Below are positions 1 through 5,938 of a stretch of 8,645 nt of DNA, piece after piece. The translations under genes were made by a program, and so were the position numbers. The notes under the pieces are model-generated. The model was not told the DNA's origin and ran no database searches. It saw nothing but the letters and a program-made list of their open reading frames with translations. This stretch comes from Elusimicrobiota bacterium (lineage in GTDB: Bacteria > Elusimicrobiota > Elusimicrobia > UBA1565 > JACRDR01). The stretch's first letter is position 1. Each line of letters begins with the position of its first letter. The DNA lies in contig JACRDR010000300.1 in the NCBI GenBank assembly GCA_016212845.1, positions 1 through 8,645 of the forward strand. Reading direction: 5' to 3'.

Positions 1-333
1 GGAGAACAAACGCCGCCCCTCCTCGACGGAGCGGGCGCGTGCGCGCGGCGCCGTCTTGAGCGTCGCCAAGTACTCGACGATCGCATTCAAGTCGCCCGGC
101 TGCAGGCGCAGGTTCGGCATATGGGTGTCGGGCTTCCATGCCCGAGGATCGCGCAGCCAGAGGCGCAGCCACTCCGCCGAGCGCCGGAAGCCGACGAGCG
201 AGAGGTCCGGACCGGTGTTGCCTCCGCGGCCGTCGATCTTGTGGCACGCGCCGCAGCCGGCGGCGTCGAAGACCGCGCGGCCCGGCTCGGCGGCGAAGGC
301 GGCGGCCAGCGCCAAGGACAGGAGCGCGCTCAT
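1..333 (-). CDS. c-type cytochrome, C-terminus beyond window edge (partial)
   Basis: Translation from the ATG at 333 stays open to base 1, giving 111 residues. It starts with a short hydrophobic signal-like stretch (residues 2-15, rich in Ala and Leu), so export is likely. The haem-binding motif CGACH is at residues 27-31. A plausible axial methionine is Met72 in HMPN, followed by the helix LNAIVEYLATL typical of class I cytochrome c. After about residue 93 an Arg/Ala-rich linker leads into VEEGRRLFS, which resembles the stretch just before the first haem motif (GRAVFDAAGC). A second haem domain may therefore follow outside the window. The ATG overlaps the stop of the upstream membrane-protein gene (ATGA, 330-333), so the two are probably co-translated. 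The role is presumably periplasmic electron transfer; the partner is unknown. The family call is firm, the diheme idea is inference. Confidence 0.85.
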   Translation of the reverse strand, partial: MSALLSLALAAAFAAEPGRAVFDAAGCGACHKIDGRGGNTGPDLSLVGFRRSAEWLRLWLRDPRAWKPDTHMPNLRLQPGDLNAIVEYLATLKTAPRARARSVEEGRRLFS

Positions 334-1145
334 TTCTTCAGGCGCGGGTCCTGCAGTCCGGGATTGTTCTTGAGCATCGACTTGATGATGTCGTCTTGGC
401 TCGGGGGCTTGCCGCCGAGCCACGCGCCGAGCGGCACGCCCATCGCGCCGCCGACCTTGTCGACCAAGATCTTGATCGTGGAGTCCTTCGAGAGAACCTT
501 GTTCGCCTCGTCCATCGCCTGGGGCGAGACGACCTTCATATCGTCTTTGAGCACCGAGACGAACTCGGTCGACCGGCCGTATTTCGCCAGAAGCGAAAAG
601 AACTTCGGCTCGCCGGCGACTCCCTTGAGGAACGCGATCGGGTCGTAGTTCTTGTGCCACTGCTCCTTGAGAGCCTTGAGCTCCGGCGTCGAGTTCCACT
701 CCTTCACGTACGCCTGCAGGACCTTGGACTTGCCGACGTGCTTGTCCCAGACCGCCTTCATCTTCACCTTCTCCGTCATGACGAGCTCGTGGAAGCTGCC
801 GGCCTTGGCCTGCGGCGGCGGTGCGGCCGGAGCCCGAGGAGGCGTGGAAGCCGGCTCCGGCGTCTCCGCGGGGCGCGCGGGAGGGAGCGAATGCTGTACG
901 ACCAGGAGTCCGGAAGCGGAAGGCGGAGGGGCCTCGGGCGCCTGCGACGGAACTTCGGCCGGGACCGGGGTGGCTTCAGGCGCGGCCGGCTTCGGCCGGT
1001 CGAACGTCGGGGCCTGGGCGTACTCGGGCTCCGAGCTTCGCTTGAACCAAAGCGTCCCGAGCATCGCGACGATCGCGACCCCGAACGTCAACAAGATGAC
1101 GAGCCAGGGGGCGTTGTCTTTGAGGTCGTCTTCGGCCACCGTCAC
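330..1145 (-). CDS. membrane-anchored protein with proline-rich linker, unknown function
   Basis: This 271-residue protein has one hydrophobic segment at about residues 13-34 (APWLVILLTFGVAIVAMLGT), followed by KR. The short N-terminus is probably cytoplasmic and the rest extracytoplasmic. Residues 39-115 are a low-complexity Pro/Ala/Glu linker. Residues 116-271 form a charged, probably helical domain with no motif I recognise and no cysteines. The start is a GTG at 1145 with no visible Shine-Dalgarno sequence; a second in-frame GTG lies at 1139. An extended -10 element (TGCTATGAT) ends only two bases before the first GTG, which favours a leaderless start at or near the second one. The gene overlaps the following cytochrome c gene by four bases, so a role in an envelope redox complex or in anchoring the cytochrome is possible, but this rests on context only. 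Confidence 0.75.
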   Translation of the reverse strand: MTVAEDDLKDNAPWLVILLTFGVAIVAMLGTLWFKRSSEPEYAQAPTFDRPKPAAPEATPVPAEVPSQAPEAPPPSASGLLVVQHSLPPARPAETPEPASTPPRAPAAPPPQAKAGSFHELVMTEKVKMKAVWDKHVGKSKVLQAYVKEWNSTPELKALKEQWHKNYDPIAFLKGVAGEPKFFSLLAKYGRSTEFVSVLKDDMKVVSPQAMDEANKVLSKDSTIKILVDKVGGAMGVPLGAWLGGKPPSQDDIIKSMLKNNPGLQDPRLKK

Positions 1146-1147
1146 AG

Positions 1148-1156
1148 ATCATAGCA
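1148..1156 (-). promoter_or_regulatory. extended -10 element for the membrane protein/cytochrome operon
   Basis: Read on the minus strand this is TGCTATGAT, a TGn extension plus a hexamer that differs from TATAAT at one base. I see no good -35 hexamer at the right distance, which is common for extended -10 promoters. The predicted transcript start is about base 1141, inside the annotated reading frame and close to a second in-frame GTG at 1139-1137. Confidence 0.4.
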
Positions 1157-1163
1157 GACTAGG

Positions 1164-1172
1164 TGTTACAAT
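1164..1172 (+). promoter_or_regulatory. extended -10 element, upstream copy
   Basis: TGTTACAAT matches TGnTATAAT except for one base in the hexamer. No convincing -35 is visible. It sits inside the nine-base repeat ggtgttaca (1162-1170), which recurs at 1231-1239 in the second promoter. Transcription would start near 1179 and run through the hairpin at 1189-1204 towards the TPR gene. Confidence 0.35.
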
Positions 1173-1212
1173 GCCCCTGATAGCCCTCCCGCTCGTCGGA
1201 GCGGAGTGGGTC

Positions 1213-1241
1213 TTGACCGCCTATGACGGTGGTGTTACACT
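1213..1241 (+). promoter_or_regulatory. sigma-70-like promoter for short RNA or TPR gene leader
   Basis: A -35 TTGACC (1213-1218) is separated by exactly 17 bases from a -10 TACACT (1236-1241), which also carries a TG extension (TGt just before it). The predicted start is about base 1248. The spacer contains the small inverted repeat ACCG (1216-1219)/CGGT (1227-1230), which might bind a regulator. Downstream lie a foldable segment and a terminator-like hairpin before the TPR gene. Confidence 0.6.
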
Positions 1242-1247
1242 GAGAAT

Positions 1248-1357
1248 GCTGGATCCGTTGCAGTACCGGCGGTTGGACTGGATGGTCTGACTTGGCCCTG
1301 GCCTCAACGGCAAGCATGCCCCCGGTCCTCTGTCCGCTGGACCGGGGGCTGCATTTT
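1248..1357 (+). ncRNA. putative short structured RNA or attenuated leader, unidentified
   Basis: A segment of about 110 bases between a good promoter and a terminator-like hairpin, with no convincing coding content. It can fold into a rod: TGCT (1247-1250) with AGCA (1313-1316), CCGTTG (1255-1260) with CAACGG (1305-1310), CAG (1261-1263) with CTG (1298-1300), and an apical hairpin GGTTGGAC (1271-1278) with GTCTGACT (1285-1292) using several G-U pairs. A perfect 11-bp terminator-type stem follows. I do not recognise SRP RNA, tmRNA, RNase P, 6S RNA or a known riboswitch in it. It may be a free small RNA or the attenuator leader of the TPR gene 40 bases downstream. The fold was done by eye. Confidence 0.35.
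1318..1357 (+). terminator. probable intrinsic terminator or attenuator hairpin
   Basis: GCCCCCGGTCC (1318-1328) pairs perfectly with GGACCGGGGGC (1339-1349) around a ten-base loop, and is followed by TGCATTTT. The T-run is only four bases, so termination may be partial, which would suit an attenuator upstream of the TPR gene. Confidence 0.5.
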
Positions 1358-1384
1358 AGGGCGAAACTAAATCGGCGAATCGCT

Positions 1385-1394
1385 GGAGGAGGGG
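1385..1394 (+). promoter_or_regulatory. strong Shine-Dalgarno site of the TPR gene
   Basis: GGAGGAGGGG ends three bases before the ATG at 1398, with its first GGAGG eight bases from the start codon. It fixes the start of the TPR gene and contrasts with the neighbouring genes that lack a visible ribosome-binding site. Confidence 0.7.
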
Positions 1395-1397
1395 CTC

Positions 1398-2174
1398 ATG
1401 GACAGCAACGAGTACGACGAGCAGGGCCGCAAACTCTTCCTGAACGGCCGCTATGAAGAGTCCCTGGAGACCTTTCGCGAGGGGCTCCGCCGTTTCCCGG
1501 GCGACGAAGACCTGGAGCTCGGGATCGGGATGTGCCAGGCCCGTCTCGGCAACGTCATTCCCGCCGTCGAGACGTTGGAAGGGCTTCGGCGCCGCAGCCC
1601 GGATTGGGGCGACGTCCTGCTGGGCCTGACCGACGCGTATCTGAAGCTCGGAAGGGTCACGGCCGCGCGCGAAATGGCGGCCGAAGCCGTGAAGACGGAG
1701 TCGGACGACCCTTCCTTTATACACGAGGTCGCGCGGCTGTTCTTCGACCATCGGCGTTTCGTCGAGGCCGAAGCGCTCTACCGGCGCGCGTCCGAGCAGG
1801 GCGAGCCGTATCCGCCCGCGCATCTCGGACTAGGCGCGTGCCTGCACCGGCAGGGCAACCTGCAGGGCGCGGAGAAGGCGATCCGCGAGGCGATCCGCAT
1901 CGACCCGGAGTATTGGCCCGCGTGCCAGTATCTCGGCAACCTCCTGTACGAGTTGGACCGCAAGCAGGAGGCGCGCGAGGTGCTCGAGCGGGTGCCTCTG
2001 GACGTGACGTGGCACCGGCTCGCCTTGGAGAGGCTGGTTACCATGTCTCCCCAGGAGCAGCCCAAGCGGCGAAAGATGGAACAGATGCTGCAGCGCTCCC
2101 CCCGGCGCGCCGGAAAGACCGACGCGCAGGGCATCATCGCGCAGCTCGAGCAGCGCTGGAACGACAAAAAGTAG
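1398..2174 (+). CDS. tetratricopeptide-repeat (TPR) protein
   Basis: This 258-residue protein has no signal peptide or membrane segment, so it is probably cytoplasmic. It is built of about six TPR units of 34 residues covering roughly residues 4-205. Typical repeat signatures are GRKLFLNGRYEESLETFREGL, RLFFDHRRFVEAEALYRRA, GACLHRQGNLQGAEKAIREA and GNLLYELDRKQEAREVLERV, with the usual small residue, Gly and Ala pattern in the paired helices. Residues 168-171 (IDPE) are a classic repeat boundary. The C-terminal 40 residues are basic and charged, outside the repeats, and end in KK. TPR arrays act as protein-binding scaffolds; the partner cannot be told from sequence. The start is fixed by a strong Shine-Dalgarno site. 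The gene stands alone, facing the glycan operon across a shared hairpin terminator. Confidence 0.9.
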   Translation: MDSNEYDEQGRKLFLNGRYEESLETFREGLRRFPGDEDLELGIGMCQARLGNVIPAVETLEGLRRRSPDWGDVLLGLTDAYLKLGRVTAAREMAAEAVKTESDDPSFIHEVARLFFDHRRFVEAEALYRRASEQGEPYPPAHLGLGACLHRQGNLQGAEKAIREAIRIDPEYWPACQYLGNLLYELDRKQEAREVLERVPLDVTWHRLALERLVTMSPQEQPKRRKMEQMLQRSPRRAGKTDAQGIIAQLEQRWNDKK

Positions 2175-2178
2175 GCGC

Positions 2179-2248
2179 GGGGTCTGACCTCCAAGGTTCG
2201 GTTTGCACGTTCGCAAACCGAGCCTTGGGGTCTGGCCCCGGTCTTTTT
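2179..2248 (+). terminator. long hairpin terminator between convergent genes
   Basis: Bases 2179-2206 pair with 2213-2239 to give a stem of about 27 bp with one bulged T (2190), one T-T mismatch (2185/2233), a G-T pair at 2197/2222 and another at 2183/2235, closed by a six-base loop ACGTTC. The inner arm is CCAAGGTTCGGTTTGC facing GCAAACCGAGCCTTGG. The stem is followed by GGTCTTTTT, a good plus-strand T-tract for the TPR gene. On the minus strand, CTACTTTTT lies about eight bases past the stem, so it could also end the FkbM operon. The stem is much longer than most terminators, and its flanks carry the direct repeat GGGGTCTGACC/GGGGTCTGGCC, reminiscent of a REP-like palindrome. Confidence 0.75.
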
Positions 2249-3086
2249 ATCGGGAAAATACGTAGTTGAAGAGCTTCTCGAACGCCTCGCCGTCCGGCAC
2301 GGGCGTATGCCGCTTCCAGGCGAACTTGAGGCCGCACTTCTCGAGATAGGGCACGAGCTCCATGTCGCCGGGCAGGCCCTCGTTGAGTTCGACGAGCACC
2401 GACTTGAGCCGGGGGTCCTTCAGCGTCTTTTCGGCGCCCATGAGGATCTCGCGCTCGAGGCCGTCGACGTCGAGCTTGATGCGGGTCGGGAAAGGCGGGT
2501 GGTAGCGCGCGATGAACGCGTCGAGCGTCGTCGAGACCGCGCCCTGCTTGAACTTGGCGGTGAAGCGCCGCTTCTCGAAGTCGAGATTGTCTCCGAAGGT
2601 GACGAGCGCGGCGCCGTCCTGCACGGTCTCCATGTGGATCGAGTCGAGCGCCTCGCGGTCGGCCAGTGCCAAGCTCAGCGCCTGCACGCGGTCGGTGAGA
2701 CCGTTGAGCAGGATGTTCCGGTTCAGGAGCCAGTAGTTGAAGAAGGTCGGCTCGAAGCAGAAAACGCGCAGGTCCTTCTTGCGGACGCCCGCGTAGACCG
2801 TGTAGACGCCGACGTTGGCGCCGACGTCGTAGAGCACCTCGTTAGGGCCGATCGTGTCGAGCCACTCGAGCGTCTCGGGCTCCTTCGTGAAAAGGCTCCT
2901 CGCGCGCCAAAGGGTCAGCGTGTTCGGCGTGGCGAAGCGAAAAGCGTCGCCCTGCGGGCCGCGCACCTCGACCGAAGGCTGGATCTCGTCGAGCACCTTG
3001 CAGACGAGCCGGCCGCCGCGGCCAAGGCCGAAGGCCCGGACGGCGGTCTTGAGCGCGGCGTTGGCGACGCGTCCGAGGGCGGACAT
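2247..3086 (-). CDS. FkbM-family SAM-dependent methyltransferase
   Basis: A 279-residue protein. The SAM-binding loop YDVGANVGVYTVY is at about residues 86-98, the acidic end of the second strand with FEP at 111-113, and the FkbM signature KLDVDGLEREILMGA at 204-218, where KxDVEG is usual and Asp replaces Glu. LVELNEG follows at about 231-237. FkbM-type enzymes usually O-methylate hydroxyl groups of sugars or polyketides; here a sugar is likely from context. The N-terminal 50 residues lack motifs and no transmembrane segment is evident. The ATG at 3086 shares one base with the stop of the upstream gene (TGATG), so it is translated by coupling and is the last gene of a four-gene operon. The longer frame upstream of this ATG is a shadow of the neighbour. 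The TAA stop lies in the T-tract of the terminator hairpin. Confidence 0.9.
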   Translation of the reverse strand: MSALGRVANAALKTAVRAFGLGRGGRLVCKVLDEIQPSVEVRGPQGDAFRFATPNTLTLWRARSLFTKEPETLEWLDTIGPNEVLYDVGANVGVYTVYAGVRKKDLRVFCFEPTFFNYWLLNRNILLNGLTDRVQALSLALADREALDSIHMETVQDGAALVTFGDNLDFEKRRFTAKFKQGAVSTTLDAFIARYHPPFPTRIKLDVDGLEREILMGAEKTLKDPRLKSVLVELNEGLPGDMELVPYLEKCGLKFAWKRHTPVPDGEAFEKLFNYVFSR

Positions 3087-3838
3087 CAGGCTCTCGCCCC
3101 GGCCTTCAGGAACGCCTCGAGCTCGGCCAGCGAACACTTGTGGAAAGTGCAGCGATACGGGAACTCGCCGGTGGAACGGAACTTCTCGGCGTTCTTGGCG
3201 TGGAAGTCTCCGTCGTGGCGGGCGAACTGGCCCCACCAGCCGAGGCTGTTGTAGCTCTTCGGCTCGCCGGAGTCCTTCCAGCCGCCGGGGAAGAGCGCGC
3301 GAAACGGCGGAAAAGCGTTGAGCCAGCTGCCGCACTTGATGTGCGTCGCGGACGGGTGCTTCGCTCGGACGTCGGCGACGAGCGACGCTAGGTCGCGGAC
3401 CAGCGCGGCCGTATCCTTGAACGGGGACGCGGGCAAGAGCGTGTTCGTGAAATGCAGGTCGATGACCTCGTTCATCGGCGCGTAGTAGAAACAGCCGAAG
3501 TCGGCGTGAGCCTGGTAGTCGACGAGCGGAAGGCCCCGCACGACGCGCTCCTTCAGAAACGGGTCTAGGAGCGCCAGCACGCTCAGTTCCCCCTCCAGGT
3601 GAGGGAACACGGCCTCGAGCCTGGCGACGAGTTCGTCCCATTGAGGCCGGCGGCGCTTGTTCTCGTCGGGATTCGTGAGATCGAAGAACGAGGTCTTGCG
3701 GTAGATGTCGGCGTAGTCGGTGAGCGCCGTGCGGAAGGGGACGCCTTCCTTCGTCTTCCGCTTCATGAACCACAGCATCAAACGCACGGACTCGCGCGCG
3801 TAGTTGAGCTGGATCGAGTCCGGGACCTTCTTCGTCAT
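3086..3838 (-). CDS. unrecognised 250-residue protein of the glycan operon
   Basis: I do not recognise this family. There is no signal peptide or membrane segment. The N-terminal third is helical and basic (ESVRLMLWFMKRKTKEG, residues 16-32). From about residue 107 the sequence is rich in residues that look conserved or catalytic: DYQAH (107-111), DLHFTN (127-132), IKCGSWLN (167-174), FPGGW (183-187), LGWWGQF (199-205), HDGDFHAKNAEKFR (208-221) and a C-terminal Cys/His cluster, Cys230-His233-Cys235. This reads like an enzyme rather than a structural protein. Its ATG overlaps the stop of the epimerase gene (ATGA, 3835-3838) and its stop overlaps the start of the methyltransferase gene, so it is made together with both. 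A role in modifying a nucleotide sugar or glycan is inferred from context only. Confidence 0.8.
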   Translation of the reverse strand: MTKKVPDSIQLNYARESVRLMLWFMKRKTKEGVPFRTALTDYADIYRKTSFFDLTNPDENKRRRPQWDELVARLEAVFPHLEGELSVLALLDPFLKERVVRGLPLVDYQAHADFGCFYYAPMNEVIDLHFTNTLLPASPFKDTAALVRDLASLVADVRAKHPSATHIKCGSWLNAFPPFRALFPGGWKDSGEPKSYNSLGWWGQFARHDGDFHAKNAEKFRSTGEFPYRCTFHKCSLAELEAFLKAGARA

Positions 3839-4776
3839 TTCGACGCGACGGCGACGGACTGCTTCGCCCAGCGGGCGAAGTCGCGCACGCCTTCCGGCGG
3901 GCGCATCTTCGGCGAGAAGCCGGTCGCGGCCTTGAGCGCCGAGATGTCGGCGCAGATGCCGAACTGGTCGCCGGGCGTGCCCTCGGCCTGCTGCACGTCG
4001 AGCTTGTCCTTGATGCCGAGCTCGTCGGCCACCGTCTGGATGAGCTCGCGGAAGGTGATCGACTCGCCGCAGCCGAGGTTCAGCGGACCGCGCGCGCCGC
4101 CGCGCGTCGCGGCCAGCGTCCATGCCGACACGACGTCGTCGATGTGCACGATGTCGCGGAAGCGCTCGAGCGAGCCCTTCGAGACGATCTTCGGGCTCTT
4201 GAGGAGCTGGGCGGTGAAGATGCTCACCAAACCCTGGTCGGTGCGGGCCAGATTCTGGCCGGGACCGTAGACGTTGAACATGCGGAAATTCACGAAGCCC
4301 ATGTCGCGCGCCGAACAAAAGGTGTCGACCAGCCGCTCGTTGGCGAACTTGCCGATGCCGTACTGCGAGATCGGCACGCACGGCAGGTCTTCTCGGACCG
4401 GGTTGTGGGCGACGTTGCCGTAGACGACCATCGAGGAGGCGTGCAGGAACCGGGTGACGCCGATCCGGGACGCGAGCTCGAGCGCGTTGTAGGTGATCTG
4501 GTAGCCCGCCGAGATCGTGCCGACGGGGTCCTTGGCCGAGGCCATCCCCGACGACGGACCGGCCAAGTGCATCATGACGTCGGCCTTGTCGAGCTTGAGG
4601 CCGCCGGAGGAGGCCGGGTCCATCAAGTTGACCTTGTGGAGCTCCGCGCCGGGGAGGCCCGCGACGACGGAGGTCGCGGAGTTGTCGAGGACGCTGACCC
4701 GGTGCCCGTCCTTGAGGAGGCGGGCGCCGATCCGAGAGCCGATGAAGCCGAGACCGCCGGTGATTACGACGTGCAC
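3835..4776 (-). CDS. extended SDR nucleotide-sugar epimerase/dehydratase
   Basis: 313 residues, the usual length for the family. The NAD(P)-binding loop GGLGFIG is at residues 7-13, and Asp31 (LDNS) ends the second strand, favouring NAD. HLAG (70-73) and the active-site segment LHASSMVVYG (111-120) precede the catalytic YxxxK, Tyr139 and Lys143. RMFNVYGPG (165-173) and RDIVHIDDV (227-235) are typical of UDP-glucose 4-epimerase-like enzymes. Members epimerise or dehydrate NDP-sugars; the exact substrate cannot be told. The start is the GTG at 4776, since the Rossmann fold begins immediately after it. It overlaps the preceding PLP-enzyme gene by 13 bases, with AAGG-type ribosome-binding sequence upstream. 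The much longer frame extending upstream is the shadow of that gene. It ends in an ATGA overlap with the unknown 250-residue gene. Confidence 0.9.
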   Translation of the reverse strand: MHVVITGGLGFIGSRIGARLLKDGHRVSVLDNSATSVVAGLPGAELHKVNLMDPASSGGLKLDKADVMMHLAGPSSGMASAKDPVGTISAGYQITYNALELASRIGVTRFLHASSMVVYGNVAHNPVREDLPCVPISQYGIGKFANERLVDTFCSARDMGFVNFRMFNVYGPGQNLARTDQGLVSIFTAQLLKSPKIVSKGSLERFRDIVHIDDVVSAWTLAATRGGARGPLNLGCGESITFRELIQTVADELGIKDKLDVQQAEGTPGDQFGICADISALKAATGFSPKMRPPEGVRDFARWAKQSVAVASK

Positions 4777-5855
4777 GCGGAGGCCTTGCCCTTGAGAACT
4801 TCCTGGAGCGCGTCGAAGAAGCGCGTCATCATGTCCTTCGGGCCGCAGGTGACGAGGATGCAGCCCTCGACCGGCGCGCCGAAGCCGGCCTTCACGTAGA
4901 TCTCCTTCGCCTCGAGCGCCTTCGCGGCCGCCTTCGCGCGGTCGGCGGAGCCGAGGTCGATGAGGACGTTGTTGGAGACCGAGCCCCACGCGGAGAGGCC
5001 GGCGCCCTTGGCGGCCTCGCGCAGCCAGTCGCGGCCCTGGCAGATCGCGTCGACGGAAGGCTTCACGTGCGATTCGAAGCAGTCGAGGAGCACGCCGCCC
5101 GCGTGGAACGTGAGCGCGTTCGCCTCGTAGCCCAGCCGGTAGGCCGAGAGCGGCTTGAGCGCCGCGGGGCCGCCGATCACGTAGCCGAGCCGGAGCGAGG
5201 CGGCGCCGAACGCCTTCGAGAAGCTGCGCATCACGAGCACGTTCTCGAACTCGGTCGTCAGGCCGATCGCGGTCGGCGCGCCGAAGAAGTAGTACGCCTC
5301 GTCGACGACGAAGAGGATGTCCTTCGAGCGGCAAAACGAGGCGATCTTCCGAAGCCCGCCCAGGTCGAAGCAGTTCTCGACCGGCTGGCTCGGGTTCGGC
5401 AGGAAGACGATCTTCGCCTGCGCCGGGATCTTCGCGCAGAACTCCTCGGCGGTCATGAACTTCCGGGGGTCGTAGGCGATCTGGGTCGGCTTCAGCCCGA
5501 GCATCCGTCCGTAGACCTCGTACATCGCGTAGCCGGGCGTGAACACGTAGGCGTCGCCGGGCTCGCAGGTCAGCGTCAGGAGGTTGCGGATGGGCTCGTC
5601 GATTCCGGAAGCGACCAGGAGGTTCTCGGCCGGGACGCCCAGGAACTTCGAGAGCTTGGCGTAAAACGGAAGCGCGTCCGGATAGCGCTGGAGCAGGTTC
5701 TGCGGGACCGTGCCGTAGATCTTGTCGAGGAGGTCCTTCGGCCAGGCGTTGGGCTTCTCGTTGCGCTGGAGGCGCAGGCTGTCGGGGCCGTAGGCGCGCT
5801 CGGGGACCCGGGTGCGAGGGAGGTCGGCGAGATGCTGGAATCGCTCTAAAAACAT
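4764..5855 (-). CDS. HisC-like PLP-dependent aminotransferase (class I/II)
   Basis: A fold-type I PLP enzyme of 363 residues from the ATG at 5855, close to the usual 350-370 of histidinol-phosphate aminotransferases. Visible motifs (numbered from this ATG) are RNEKP near 31-35, Asn154 in NPSQPVEN (usually NPNNPTG), Asp185 and Tyr188 in DEAYYFF, the PLP lysine Lys214 in SFSKAFG, and Arg222 in LRLGY. The C-terminal segment CILVTCG (332-338) aligns with the usual CLRIxVG, but the arginine that normally binds the substrate carboxylate appears to be Leu334. The substrate may therefore be unusual. An upstream ATG at 5885 is less likely because GGAG sits six bases before the ATG at 5855. It is the first gene of the leftward operon; transamination of a sugar-pathway or amino-acid precursor is inferred, and true HisC function is doubtful. 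Confidence 0.85.
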   Translation of the reverse strand: MFLERFQHLADLPRTRVPERAYGPDSLRLQRNEKPNAWPKDLLDKIYGTVPQNLLQRYPDALPFYAKLSKFLGVPAENLLVASGIDEPIRNLLTLTCEPGDAYVFTPGYAMYEVYGRMLGLKPTQIAYDPRKFMTAEEFCAKIPAQAKIVFLPNPSQPVENCFDLGGLRKIASFCRSKDILFVVDEAYYFFGAPTAIGLTTEFENVLVMRSFSKAFGAASLRLGYVIGGPAALKPLSAYRLGYEANALTFHAGGVLLDCFESHVKPSVDAICQGRDWLREAAKGAGLSAWGSVSNNVLIDLGSADRAKAAAKALEAKEIYVKAGFGAPVEGCILVTCGPKDMMTRFFDALQEVLKGKASACTS

Positions 5856-5861
5856 GGAGTT

Positions 5862-5865
5862 CTCC
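5862..5865 (-). promoter_or_regulatory. Shine-Dalgarno site deciding the start of the PLP-enzyme gene
   Basis: On the minus strand this reads GGAG (within ACGGAGAAC), six bases before the ATG at 5855. No comparable site precedes the alternative ATG at 5885, so the shorter protein is preferred. Confidence 0.6.
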
Positions 5866-5925
5866 GTCTGACGCCTGCGAGGCATTTTCCCACATTTCCC
5901 CGGCTTCTCGCAATGTCACCTTTTG

Positions 5926-5938
5926 TACAATCGCCCCG
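5926..5938 (+). promoter_or_regulatory. TACAAT -10 element placed for a leaderless mRNA
   Basis: TACAAT (5926-5931) differs from TATAAT at one base and is followed by six bases and then GTG at 5938, so the expected transcription start coincides with the start codon. There is no Shine-Dalgarno sequence before that GTG. No good -35 is evident. The element overlaps the palindrome TTGTACAA (5923-5930) in the 82-base gap between the two divergent operons, which could serve as an operator. Confidence 0.5.

Noticed and set aside
138..1154. A 338-residue Arg-rich plus-strand frame opposite the membrane protein gene
   Set aside because: Its composition is that of an antisense shadow, whereas the minus-strand frame shows a membrane segment and, downstream, a haem motif.
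1246..1290. A 14-codon ORF (MLDPLQYRRLDWMV) as a leader peptide
   Set aside because: It has no ribosome-binding site, starts upstream of the predicted transcript start, and shows no run of regulatory codons.
1248..1357. SRP RNA, 6S RNA, tmRNA or a known riboswitch
   Set aside because: None of the hallmark motifs of these classes is present, so the segment is left unidentified.
2247..3773. A 508-residue open frame on the minus strand
   Set aside because: Residues before MSALG are a shadow of the 250-residue gene; the true start at 3086 overlaps that gene's stop.
5881..5925. A sigma-70 promoter for the leftward operon in the divergent gap
   Set aside because: Candidate hexamers such as GTGACA and GAAAAT are wrongly spaced (about 24 bases). 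A promoter must exist nearby, but I cannot place it.
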